64,000 nt of DNA from Planococcus sp. ISL-110. GTDB taxonomy: Bacteria > Bacillota > Bacilli > Bacillales_A > Planococcaceae. Numbering within the stretch: the stretch's first letter is position 1; each line of letters begins with the position of its first letter. The stretch is taken from positions 25,961 to 89,960 of the forward strand of contig NZ_JAGGPX010000037.1 in the NCBI RefSeq assembly GCF_018613575.1. Reading direction: 5' to 3'. The position numbers and the translations under genes are program-made. Shown in pieces: positions 56,744-64,000 of the stretch. The notes under the pieces are model-generated. The model did not search any database and had not been told where the DNA came from. It saw nothing but the letters and a program-made list of their open reading frames with translations.

Positions 56744-57826
56744 TATGGCATTTTCAAGGTCTTGGTCGACTTCTTCTGAATGATAGTTCAAGTAAGCGAT
56801 GATCAGCAAGTCCAAGTGTTCCAGCTGCTCTTCATAATCCAATATTGCCGATAAGACATGCATCAAATGATAGACCGAAAACTCATCCTCATTTTCCTCA
56901 TGTGCTAAATTAATTTCTTTTACAAAAATTGTCATTACTTCGTTGCGTTTCATAATGGCATCTGCCCCAGAACCTTCACTATGTTCCGGCCGCAATTTGC
57001 CGACGTATTTCATATAAAGCTGCTCGTGGTAGCTGGCTAAACTTTCCAGCCTTTCCTGGACCATCATATGAAAGTGTTCAGGAAGCTCCATCAGTTCGTT
57101 TTCGAAACGGTTCAGGCGCCTTAAAACTTCAAGGCTTTTCTTGGAGGTGGCAATCATCTGTCGGTAAAGCACCAATTTACGTGCCTTCGCATATTGGTGT
57201 TTTTTTGTGTAGCTGCGTTCTTCTTTGTAAAACGAATACCACTGGTCGACTTTCAGCAGCTTTTCCGTCAATTTATCGATGTCTTCTTTAACCGACGCGT
57301 GATCGGATGCATGGCGAATAGAGACCCGGATCCAGCGAATCACTTCTTCGCTGACTTCATGGATTGAAGTGAAAAGCCGTGTTTCGTATTTCGGTGGCAA
57401 AAAAATCATGTTCACAGCAAAGGCAGATAAAATACCAAGCATGACAGTACCAATTCTCAAGAAAGCAAAGGTTAGAAAGTTATCGGAATGGGAATCCATG
57501 ATGATAATCATGGTCACTAAAGTCAACGGCACGGTATTTTCCAGTTTCAGCTTCAGCATCAGCGCAATGGCTAAGATCGCGGCAGCACCAATCGTCAAAT
57601 AATTGCTGCCGAGCATCAGTACGAAAATGATGGCAATGGCTGCACCGATCAAGTTGCCGTAAATTTGATCAAGCAAGGTTAGGTATGATCGATAAATAGA
57701 GGGTTGAATAGCGAAAATAGCCGCAACTCCCGCAAATACAGGGGAAGGCAATCCAAGTAAGTTGGCCAGAAACAAGGCCATAGAAATGGCCACGCCGGTT
57801 TTTAAAATACGTGCACCTAATCTCAT
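56741..57826 (-). CDS. ygaE: FUSC/aromatic-acid-exporter-like membrane protein (YgaE-like)
   Basis: A 361-residue protein. The first 150 residues carry about five or six helices with the family start GARILKTGVAISMALFLANLLG and AIFAIQPSIYRSYLTLLDQIYGN. The remaining 200 residues are soluble helices with coiled-coil character. This is the ArAE_1/DUF939 pattern. Transport is assumed from the family. Sits next to gsaB as in B. subtilis ygaE. Confidence 0.8.
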   Translation of the reverse strand: MRLGARILKTGVAISMALFLANLLGLPSPVFAGVAAIFAIQPSIYRSYLTLLDQIYGNLIGAAIAIIFVLMLGSNYLTIGAAAILAIALMLKLKLENTVPLTLVTMIIIMDSHSDNFLTFAFLRIGTVMLGILSAFAVNMIFLPPKYETRLFTSIHEVSEEVIRWIRVSIRHASDHASVKEDIDKLTEKLLKVDQWYSFYKEERSYTKKHQYAKARKLVLYRQMIATSKKSLEVLRRLNRFENELMELPEHFHMMVQERLESLASYHEQLYMKYVGKLRPEHSEGSGADAIMKRNEVMTIFVKEINLAHEENEDEFSVYHLMHVLSAILDYEEQLEHLDLLIIAYLNYHSEEVDQDLENAI

Positions 57827-57866
57827 TGACTCAAGGACTCCTTCCGCTAAATATGGTTTTTACTAA

Positions 57867-59153
57867 TTATAACTGTTTAAACGCTTCACGGACCGCTTGA
57901 ATGGAAACTTCTACATCTTCTTCGGTATGTTCAGTTGTTAAAAACCAGGCTTCATATTTTGATGGAGCTAAATTGATTCCTTGCTCCAGCATGAGTTTAA
58001 AGAATCGGCCAAAGATTTCTCCGTCAGTCGCTTCTGCTTGTTTGTAGTTTTCGACTGTTACATCGGTAAAGTAGATGGTCAGTGCGCCTTTCAGCCGGTT
58101 AACGGTAATGGTCACGCCAAATTCTTTTGCCGCGGCTAAAATGCCCTTTTCAAGCTGAGCACCAAGTTTATCCAGCTTTTCGTAGATTCCATCTTCACTG
58201 AGCACTTCCAAACAGGCAATACCGGCTTGGATAGAGGCCGGGTTTCCAGCCATAGTACCCGCTTGGTAAGCGGGCCCGAGAGGAGCTACGGTTTCCATGA
58301 TCTCTTTTTTTCCGCCATAAGCGCCAATCGGCAAACCGCCGCCAATGATTTTCCCGAGTGCTGTCAAATCCGGCACTAAACCAAGCATATCCTGAGCACC
58401 ACCGTAATGGAAACGGAAAGCCGTAATCACTTCGTCATAGACAATCAAAGCCCCTTTTTCATGAGCAATGCGATGAACTTCTTCAAGGTAGCCTTCTCTT
58501 GGTTCGACGATTCCGAAGTTGCCGACAATCGGTTCGACCAGCAAGCAGGCGATCTCTTCACCCCAACGGTCCATAGCTTCTGAAAAAGCCTGTGGGTCAT
58601 TGAACGGGATGGTGATCACTTCTTCAGCGATTGATTTGGGCACGCCGGCTGAATCGGGCGTTCCAAGTGTGGCAGGGCCAGATCCGGCAGCAACCAGGAC
58701 CAAGTCGGAATGGCCGTGATAGCAGCCGGCGAATTTCATGATTTTTGTCCGTCCCGTGTAAGCACGCGCCACGCGGATCGTCGTCATGACCGCTTCTGTA
58801 CCGCTGTTGACGAAACGGACTCTATCCATGTTCGGCATCGCTTGTTTCAGCATTTTAGCAAAAGTGATCTCATGGCGGGTTGGAGTGCCATAGAGCAGGC
58901 CGGTTTCCGCCGCGCGTGTAATTGCCTGTGTAATATGGGGATGCGCATGGCCGGTGATGATGGGCCCGTAAGCTGCCAGATAGTCTATGTATTTGTTGCC
59001 GTCAACATCCCAGAAGTAAGCGCCTTGTCCACGTTCCATGGCAATGGGAGACCCGCCGCCTACCGCTTTAAAGGATCTGGATGGACTGTTGACGCCGCCT
59101 ACGATATGTTCTAATGCTTCTTCGTGAAGCTTTTCTGATGTTGAATGATTCAT
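57867..59153 (-). CDS. gsaB: Glutamate-1-semialdehyde 2,1-aminomutase
   Basis: A 428-residue PLP enzyme that makes 5-aminolevulinate for heme. Class III aminotransferase marks: [16 protein letters not shown] at the start, [32 protein letters not shown], and the PLP lysine in [15 protein letters not shown]. Being outside a hemAXCDB operon and next to ygaE and bcp, it matches the second B. subtilis paralogue GsaB rather than HemL. Confidence 0.9.
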   Translation of the reverse strand: MNHSTSEKLHEEALEHIVGGVNSPSRSFKAVGGGSPIAMERGQGAYFWDVDGNKYIDYLAAYGPIITGHAHPHITQAITRAAETGLLYGTPTRHEITFAKMLKQAMPNMDRVRFVNSGTEAVMTTIRVARAYTGRTKIMKFAGCYHGHSDLVLVAAGSGPATLGTPDSAGVPKSIAEEVITIPFNDPQAFSEAMDRWGEEIACLLVEPIVGNFGIVEPREGYLEEVHRIAHEKGALIVYDEVITAFRFHYGGAQDMLGLVPDLTALGKIIGGGLPIGAYGGKKEIMETVAPLGPAYQAGTMAGNPASIQAGIACLEVLSEDGIYEKLDKLGAQLEKGILAAAKEFGVTITVNRLKGALTIYFTDVTVENYKQAEATDGEIFGRFFKLMLEQGINLAPSKYEAWFLTTEHTEEDVEVSIQAVREAFKQL

Positions 59154-59223
59154 TGAATGAATGCCTCCTAAAGATTAATCTATTCCTTATTGTAGACAAT
59201 CTCATTGCGAAACGCCAAAGAAA

Positions 59224-59252
59224 TTGAAACTGGCGCCGGTGTTCGGTACGAT
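59224..59252 (+). promoter_or_regulatory. SigA promoter of bcp
   Basis: TTGAAA (59224-59229) and TACGAT (59247-59252) with a 17-base spacer, 25 bases before the start. ATTGTAGACAAT (59189-59200) is a palindrome upstream, in the gsaB-bcp divergent region. Confidence 0.7.
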
Positions 59253-59277
59253 AGAGATAAGAAAAGGAGTGATGGAG

Positions 59278-59754
59278 ATGGCGGTATTGGTAGGTACACG
59301 AGCACCTGAATTTTCATTGAAAAACGAAGCGGGGGAAACGGTTTCCCTGAAGGATTTTTCCGGTAGTAAATACGTGGTTCTTTATTTTTATCCAAAAGAT
59401 ATGACACCAGGCTGTACGACACAGGCCTGTGATTTTCGTGATGCCCAGGCGGATTTTTCTGCACTCAACGCAGTAATTCTTGGCGTCAGCGCTGATTCAG
59501 AAGATCAGCACAATAAATTCAGTGAAAAACACGGCTTGCCGTTTTCGTTGCTGGTGGACGAAGACCATCAGGTTTCAGAAGCATACGGAGTCTGGGTAGA
59601 AAAGAATATGTATGGCAAAAAATTCATGGGCATCGAACGTGCGACTTATCTGATCGACCCGACTGGAACGATCGTAAAAGAATGGCACAAAGTGAAAGTT
59701 CCGAATCATATCCAGGACGTCCTGGAAACTTTAAAGACACTCAGCGATCAGTAA
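59278..59754 (+). CDS. bcp: Bcp, thiol peroxidase (peroxiredoxin)
   Basis: A 158-residue BCP/PrxQ peroxiredoxin that reduces hydroperoxides. Peroxidatic Cys46 and likely resolving Cys51 are in TPGCTTQACDFRD. ATG 59278 lies 8 bases after AAGGAG, and ATG 59272 is too close. In B. subtilis the homologue ygaF follows gsaB. Confidence 0.92.
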   Translation: MAVLVGTRAPEFSLKNEAGETVSLKDFSGSKYVVLYFYPKDMTPGCTTQACDFRDAQADFSALNAVILGVSADSEDQHNKFSEKHGLPFSLLVDEDHQVSEAYGVWVEKNMYGKKFMGIERATYLIDPTGTIVKEWHKVKVPNHIQDVLETLKTLSDQ

Positions 59755-59768
59755 GAAGGGAGACATTC

Positions 59769-60710
59769 ATGGAAATCCTGTTTACATTCATTCCAAAAGA
59801 AGATCAGCAGCAGAGGCTGGAAACTGAGTTTCCACAAGTCGATTTCCATTTCCTCTATAAAAACAAGACGCGTTTGCCCTCTGCTGACATCATCGTCACA
59901 TACGGGGAAGACCTGACAGCGGAGGATATTGCAACCGCTGAAAAAGTGCAATGGATCATGGTGGCCAGTGCCGGCATTGAAAAGCTTCCTCACCAGCCAA
60001 TTGCAGAACGAGGCATAATCGTATCCAATGTCAAAGGCATCCATAAAATACCGATGGCTGAATCTGCTTTGGCTCATCTATTGTCATTAAAACGCTCACT
60101 TCCGGCCATTTATGAAAATCAGCGCAGCCAGGAATGGAACAGAAAGGTCCGTTCTTCAGAATTGCATGGCTCTTCAGCACTCATTCTGGGGCCGGGGGCC
60201 ATTGGTTCAGAAATCGGACGCTTACTGCAGGCATTCGGTGTCCACACTATCGGCTGCAACCGCTCTGGAGCGCAGGCTCCGCATATGGATGAAATGGTCT
60301 CTTTTGAAGACATTCTTCAAAAACTTCCACAAGCGGATTATGTCCTTTCGATTTTGCCGAGCACCGACGAAACCAAACACCTGTTGAAAGAAGTACATTT
60401 CAAAGCAATGAAAAAAACGGCCATCTTCATGAACTTTGGAAGGGGAGACCTGGTTACGGATGTGGTTCTGTTGGATGCGCTGCAGGCTGATGAGATTGCC
60501 TATGCTGTTCTGGACGTTTTTGAACAGGAGCCGCTTCCACAGGATCATCCCTATTGGACGATGGACAATGTTGTCGTGTCACCTCATGTCTCCAGCCACT
60601 CGGGCAAGTACGTGGAGCGTGCTTTGGATATCTTTATTCCAAATCTCAAAGAATGGCTTGCTGGCCAAACCGTCCCGGCAAATCTGGTCAATATGGAAAA
60701 GGGGTATTGA
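59769..60710 (+). CDS. D-2-hydroxyacid dehydrogenase
   Basis: A 313-residue NAD-dependent dehydrogenase. NAD motif ALILGPGAIGSEIGRLLQAFG (GxGxxG variant), the Arg site in MNFGRGDLV, the Glu in VFEQEPLP and the His in VVVSPHVSSHSG. Substrate not certain. ATG 59769 lies after AGAAGGGAG. Likely cotranscribed with bcp (14 bases apart) and with the next gene. Confidence 0.85.
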   Translation: MEILFTFIPKEDQQQRLETEFPQVDFHFLYKNKTRLPSADIIVTYGEDLTAEDIATAEKVQWIMVASAGIEKLPHQPIAERGIIVSNVKGIHKIPMAESALAHLLSLKRSLPAIYENQRSQEWNRKVRSSELHGSSALILGPGAIGSEIGRLLQAFGVHTIGCNRSGAQAPHMDEMVSFEDILQKLPQADYVLSILPSTDETKHLLKEVHFKAMKKTAIFMNFGRGDLVTDVVLLDALQADEIAYAVLDVFEQEPLPQDHPYWTMDNVVVSPHVSSHSGKYVERALDIFIPNLKEWLAGQTVPANLVNMEKGY

Positions 60711-60712
60711 GT

Positions 60713-61264
60713 ATGAAGATTTATACGAAAACTGGCGATAAAGGCATCACTTCATTGGTTTACGGAACACGGATCGCGAAAAACGATGCAGTGGTTGAGG
60801 CCTATGGAACGTGTGACGAAGCGAATTCGTTGATCGGCTTGGCAATTGGGCACATGAATACCGAGTTTTTTGAAGAAAAAGAAGCGCTTTGTGAGGTGTT
60901 CCACGAAATCCAGACGACTTTATTCCATGTTGGTGCCGAACTGGCTACGCCGAAAGGAAAAGAAGTTAAATGGAAATTGGAGGAACAAGATGTCTTTAAG
61001 CTGGAGCAGTGGATTGATCAGTATGATGCTGAAATTCCGCCGCTCAGCAACTTCATTTTGCCAGGAGGACATCCGTCCGGAGCGGCTCTTCATGTAGCCC
61101 GGACTGTCGTCAGAAGAGCTGAACGGACGGTTTTGTCAATCGGAACCGACGTCCCTCCGAATGTTCTGGCCTATTTAAATCGCTTGTCCGACTTTTTATT
61201 TGTCGCAGCGCGTTTGGTCAACCAGCGGCTTGGACGGAAAGAAAAAGGGCTGCACGAAAAATAA
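60713..61264 (+). CDS. Cob(I)alamin adenosyltransferase, PduO type
   Basis: A 183-residue PduO-type ATP:corrinoid adenosyltransferase. The start MKIYTKTGDKGITSLVYGTR and the motifs EAYGTCDEANSLIG and HVARTVVRRAERTV are the family ATP/corrinoid-binding signatures. It makes adenosylcobalamin. AAAAGGGG precedes ATG 60713, two bases after the previous stop. Confidence 0.92.
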   Translation: MKIYTKTGDKGITSLVYGTRIAKNDAVVEAYGTCDEANSLIGLAIGHMNTEFFEEKEALCEVFHEIQTTLFHVGAELATPKGKEVKWKLEEQDVFKLEQWIDQYDAEIPPLSNFILPGGHPSGAALHVARTVVRRAERTVLSIGTDVPPNVLAYLNRLSDFLFVAARLVNQRLGRKEKGLHEK

Positions 61265-61305
61265 GGCGGAACTCGCGTGGCAACTGGCGTCAGTATAGTG
61301 ATTTC

Positions 61306-61335
61306 TTGACATCCACCACTTCCATTAGGTACACT
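61306..61335 (+). promoter_or_regulatory. SigA promoter of perR
   Basis: TTGACA (61306-61311) and TACACT (61330-61335) with an 18-base spacer. Confidence 0.75.
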
Positions 61336-61337
61336 GT

Positions 61338-61352
61338 TTGTAACGATTACAA
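61338..61352. promoter_or_regulatory. PerR box
   Basis: TTGTAACGATTACAA, a 7-1-7 inverted repeat close to the Per box (TTATAATnATTATAA), placed just after the -10 box of perR. Fits autorepression. Confidence 0.75.
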
Positions 61353-61385
61353 TGTAAGAATATCTATGAAGTGAGGTGCACGGCG

Positions 61386-61829
61386 ATGTCTGAAGTGAAA
61401 TTAAAAGACGCGCTTGATGCTTTGAAGTCAACAGGTGTAAGAATCACACCCCAACGCCACGCGATATTGGAGTACATGATTCATTCAACAACGCACCCAA
61501 CAGCGGATGACATTTATCGCGCGCTCGAAAAAACATTTCCTAATATGAGTGTTGCAACTGTTTATAATAATTTACGGGTGTTTAGAAAAGCGGGGCTGGT
61601 AAAAGAATTGACTTACGGAGATTCTTCAAGCCGTTTCGATTTTGTTACAAATGACCATTATCATATTATCTGCAACGATTGCGGAAAAATAGTCGATTTT
61701 CATTATCCGGGACTTGATGAAGTCGAGCATTTAGCTTCCCATGTCACTGGATTCCAAGTGGATTATCACCGCCTTGAAATTTACGGAACATGCCAGGGAT
61801 GCTTAGGCAAAACGGCAAAGGCCCAATAA
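61386..61829 (+). CDS. perR: PerR, peroxide-sensing Fur-family repressor
   Basis: A 147-residue Fur-family repressor. All five residues of the B. subtilis PerR regulatory metal site are in the same positions: His37, Asp85, His91, His93 and Asp104. The structural zinc cysteines are C96-x2-C99 and C136-x2-C139. The HTH is around [29 protein letters not shown] 61386 follows GAGGTG. In B. subtilis it controls katA, ahpCF, mrgA, pfeT and hem genes. pfeT-like and gsaB genes are in this window. Confidence 0.95.
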   Translation: MSEVKLKDALDALKSTGVRITPQRHAILEYMIHSTTHPTADDIYRALEKTFPNMSVATVYNNLRVFRKAGLVKELTYGDSSSRFDFVTNDHYHIICNDCGKIVDFHYPGLDEVEHLASHVTGFQVDYHRLEIYGTCQGCLGKTAKAQ

Positions 61830-61844
61830 ATCTTTCGTCAGCAA

Positions 61845-61883
61845 AAGAAGCTTACTGCGCAATCGCGGTAAGCTTCTTTTTTA
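61845..61883 (+). terminator. Terminator of perR
   Basis: AAGAAGCTTACtGCG and CGCgGTAAGCTTCTT arms followed by T residues. Confidence 0.85.
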
Positions 61884-61893
61884 GGAGACGAAA

Positions 61894-61932
61894 AAACATC
61901 CAGCGAAGTTTTGATTCGCTGGATGTTTTCAT
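61894..61932 (-). terminator. Terminator of ygzB
   Basis: AAACATCCAGCGAA and TTCGCTGGATGTTT arms, just behind the minus-strand gene and separate from the perR terminator. Confidence 0.82.
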
Positions 61933-62282
61933 TGTTGCGAGCTTTTCTTATTATAGTCCTGGTCAAACTCTTTTCCTTCGAGAGAACGATCCATCGTCAA
62001 GGGCTCATTGCAATGCATACAGATATCTACACGGCCCAGCATTTTTGTGTGTTTTCCACAACTAGGACATTCAACTGGTACGGTTTTCATAGAAAGCAAA
62101 CCAATCCAACCATAGACAGCCGTACTTCCGATAATCGCGATAACACCCAGCAGCATGAAAATCACCATAACAACGGGATGATTTCTGAAATAAATACCGA
62201 CGTACATAATGACGATTCCGATGAAAATCAACGCTAACGCAAACGTCCGAATGCGATTAATTTTATTTTTATAAGGTTTCAT
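61929..62282 (-). CDS. ygzB: YgzB, zinc-ribbon membrane protein (DUF2614)
   Basis: A 117-residue protein with two helices (about 13-31 and 36-65) and a zinc ribbon [20 protein letters not shown] near residues 72-91. This matches YgzB/UPF0295 of Bacillales. Function unknown. GGAGGAAAT precedes the ATG. Downstream of and convergent with perR, as in B. subtilis. Confidence 0.9.
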   Translation of the reverse strand: MKPYKNKINRIRTFALALIFIGIVIMYVGIYFRNHPVVMVIFMLLGVIAIIGSTAVYGWIGLLSMKTVPVECPSCGKHTKMLGRVDICMHCNEPLTMDRSLEGKEFDQDYNKKSSQQ

Positions 62283-62546
62283 GGTTTATTTCCTCCTTGC
62301 ATCCATCATACTATATCATAAATGCCCTTAAAAAGTGATATCGGTTTTCAAATGAAGGAATCGACAATAAATATGTCGAAATAAAGAAAAGCGGAAGCCA
62401 ATGCGTTTGGTTTCATCGTCTGATAAAAAGAGAACGGCAAAGTCCGACAGACTATAGGGAAAATGGAATTACGCTGCAGTTCATTACTAGCCGCTCCGTT
62501 CAGTTTCATGACGGAATGCGATAGAGACAGCAAGGAGTGAGAGTTG

Positions 62547-63413
62547 ATGGAACAAATCCTACGACCGATTTATCAGGAGCGCGCCAGCCAGGAAAGTACG
62601 CTGGGGGTAATCTTAGTGGAGAAAAGAGAAAAGGTCAGTCAGATTACGGATACCTTTGATTCGATTCTGCTGATCATCACCAAGGAAAATGAGACACCGG
62701 TGTTCACTAAACATTACACGTATTTAGATAAAAAGGCTGCAATGCACATCATTACCGAAAGGCAATTACATAAATGGCTGCTGCTTGGAACAAATCGTAA
62801 AATTGTCGACTGGCTTTTCTATGGCCGTGTCATTTATGATCGCAACGAGTTCATGGAGAAGTTAAAAACAGAGTTGAAGGACTATCCTTTCTATGGACGG
62901 AAAATCAAGATGGGTATGGAATTCGCCAAACTGATTCGCCGTTATATGGAAGGGAAAGTGTTTTTTGAAGAGAAGAATTATATGGATGCCTACCATCATA
63001 TGGTAGAGTCGTTGCATCATTTGGCGCGATTGGCGGTACTCGAGAACGGTTTGCCTCCAGAAGTGACTGTCTGGTCACAGGTAAAACAGATGGAGCCAGC
63101 AATCTATAAGCTGTACGAAGAATTGATATCGAGCGATGAACCGATCGATAAGCGGCTGGAGCTGTTATTCTTGGCAAGTGAGTTCTACATCCATTCACGG
63201 ACACAGGACGGTGCTCTTCATATAAGGGAAGTCATGGAAAAGCAGAGCAGCTGGACAATCCAGGAATTGCACGAACAGGAAGAATTGAAAAACTATTCCT
63301 CTGATCTAGAGGTTTTCATTGAATATCTTATAGATAAGGAACTTATTTTCATTAACGGTGTTATGACAAAAAGCGAAGGAATCTTCCACCGTTATTATTA
63401 TGTGAAAAACTAA
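62547..63413 (+). CDS. ygxA: YgxA, nucleotidyltransferase-like protein
   Basis: A 288-residue protein. The N-terminal part (STLGVILVEKREKVSQITDTFDSILLI) resembles a nucleotidyltransferase fold with weak catalytic residues, followed by an all-helical half (MEGKVFFEEKNYMDAYHHMVESLHHLARLAV). This is the pattern of YgxA, which lies upstream of an rRNA operon in B. subtilis, as here. AAGGAG is 9 bases before ATG 62547. A TTG three bases earlier is also possible. Confidence 0.85.
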   Translation: MEQILRPIYQERASQESTLGVILVEKREKVSQITDTFDSILLIITKENETPVFTKHYTYLDKKAAMHIITERQLHKWLLLGTNRKIVDWLFYGRVIYDRNEFMEKLKTELKDYPFYGRKIKMGMEFAKLIRRYMEGKVFFEEKNYMDAYHHMVESLHHLARLAVLENGLPPEVTVWSQVKQMEPAIYKLYEELISSDEPIDKRLELLFLASEFYIHSRTQDGALHIREVMEKQSSWTIQELHEQEELKNYSSDLEVFIEYLIDKELIFINGVMTKSEGIFHRYYYVKN

Positions 63414-63840
63414 CTTGGAACATTGAAGGGAAAGACTGCTGTCTTTTCGTTCTGGCTATACTTGAGGAAGTCCAGAGCGGCGTCGGTCTTTCTTAATGAT
63501 AAGGGTAGGGTTTGAATATTAAAAAGCCCCAAAAACGAGCATCGCGAAATACTGCTTCTGCACCATTTCAATGCAAGCTGGATAGAAATGAGTTTTTTTG
63601 TTTTGCGATGTGGAGGTTTAAAAGCGGGTGGAACGGCCACCACTTTTGAATTTTGACTAAGCTGCCTGGATGCTCAGCAACAAAGAAATATGAAGGGAAA
63701 AGAAAAGCTGTTGGTGAAATCCGTTTTTTCGGACTTTGGCAATAGCTTTTTTTCTATGAAAATCACGGTGAAAGAAGCTAGAGAATAATGTTTTATTGCC
63801 CTAATAATTAAAGTTTATACGTTTTTGAAACTTTTTTTGC
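63414..63840. other. Intergenic region upstream of the rRNA operon
   Basis: About 430 bases with no supported gene. A hairpin AAAAGCTGTTG...CAATAGCTTTTTTT (about 63703-63754), with a small inner CCG-TTTTTT-CGG stem, is a plausible ygxA terminator. GGTGG/CCACC forms a short hairpin near 63620-63640. A 77-codon minus-strand frame (63410-63643) has no ribosome site. Confidence 0.5.
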
Positions 63841-63848
63841 TTTAATCA

Positions 63849-63878
63849 TTGACAATTCCACAGGAAATGTATTATGAT
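63849..63878 (+). promoter_or_regulatory. rRNA operon promoter P1
   Basis: TTGACA (63849-63854) and TATGAT (63873-63878) with an 18-base spacer, preceded by an A/T-rich UP-like stretch. Confidence 0.75.
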
Positions 63879-63926
63879 AATACACGTCGCTAAGGGAAAT
63901 TAAGTTTTTCGCAATAATAAAAAGGC

Positions 63927-63955
63927 TTGACTCTTTCGCTTAACGGTGATAACTT
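63927..63955 (+). promoter_or_regulatory. rRNA operon promoter P2 (candidate)
   Basis: TTGACT (63927-63932) and TAACTT (63950-63955) with a 17-base spacer. The window then ends in the leader phrase GAACCTTGAAAACT that usually stands shortly before 16S rRNA in Bacillales. Confidence 0.6.
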
Positions 63956-64000
63956 AGAGAAGTTGCTTTTACAGGACGGACAAACTGAACCTTGAAAACT

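Noticed and set aside
63410..63643. 77-codon minus-strand frame downstream of ygxA
   Set aside because: No ribosome site before its start, unusual composition, and it overlaps the ygxA stop. Likely chance.

Overview
The window looks like chromosome of a low-to-mid GC Bacillota of the order Bacillales, most likely Planococcaceae/Caryophanaceae (Planococcus-like). The reasons are strong Shine-Dalgarno sites, many TTG/GTG starts, and gene families such as FabL, YtiB, YfkK, YfhJ, SE1561 and PerR. Gene order also follows several Bacillus subtilis blocks: gatCAB-dgkB-rlmCD; yfkK/yfkH/yfkF; yfjO; yfhF-recX-yfhH-yfhJ-yfhP-mutY-fabL; and ygaC-ygaD ... ygaE-gsaB-bcp ... perR-ygzB-ygxA-rrn. The genus is an inference.

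Layout. 1-5.1 kb: 3' end of gatC, gatA, gatB, a thioredoxin-fold protein and dgkB. 5.1-9.8 kb: a Nudix hydrolase, a cytochrome bd-type quinol oxidase operon (cydA, cydB and a 36-residue CydS-like subunit) and rlmCD. 9.8-14.1 kb: an FbpA-like small protein, an amidase, and a divergent TetR/MFS efflux pair in which both genes are broken while two candidate operators remain. 14.1-20.8 kb: a DEAD-box helicase, an M29 aminopeptidase, an SGNH lipase, an M20 peptidase, a TPP riboswitch with thiT, and map. 20.9-28.6 kb: a TspO-like protein, pepF, a GNAT enzyme, a DinB protein, ytiB, mreBH and a second M29 peptidase. 28.7-33.1 kb: psuK-psuG, then a flavin monooxygenase/methyltransferase pair. 33.7-43.7 kb: yfkK, an alanine symporter, ytxH-yfkH, a PfeT-like P-type ATPase, small genes, an MFS protein, yfjO and an epimerase. 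43.9-49.1 kb: recX-yfhH-yfhJ, yfhP, mutY-fabL, ntdP. 49.2-56.7 kb: an ABC exporter and a five-gene peptide ABC importer. 56.7-64 kb: an aromatic-acid-exporter-like protein, gsaB, bcp, a D-2-hydroxyacid dehydrogenase, a cobalamin adenosyltransferase, perR, ygzB, ygxA, and the promoter/leader region of an rRNA operon whose 16S gene lies just beyond the end.

Most of the window is ordinary core genome. The main unexplained signal is a family of about 100-125 bp structured repeats at five loci (17.5, 25.7-25.9, 33.1-33.6, 41.3 and 45.3 kb). Each begins at or within a few bases of the stop codon of the upstream gene and lies in that gene's sense orientation. Paired arms change together between copies, which supports a conserved fold. 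At 33.1-33.6 kb one copy sits inside another, flanked by a 5-base duplication, and the composite is then duplicated in tandem. This looks like a small mobile element tied to gene 3' ends.

Other points of interest are an apparent ATT start for mutY, a SigB-type promoter before ytxH, a PerR box on perR, and a perfect 30-bp-arm palindrome running into the end of rlmCD.
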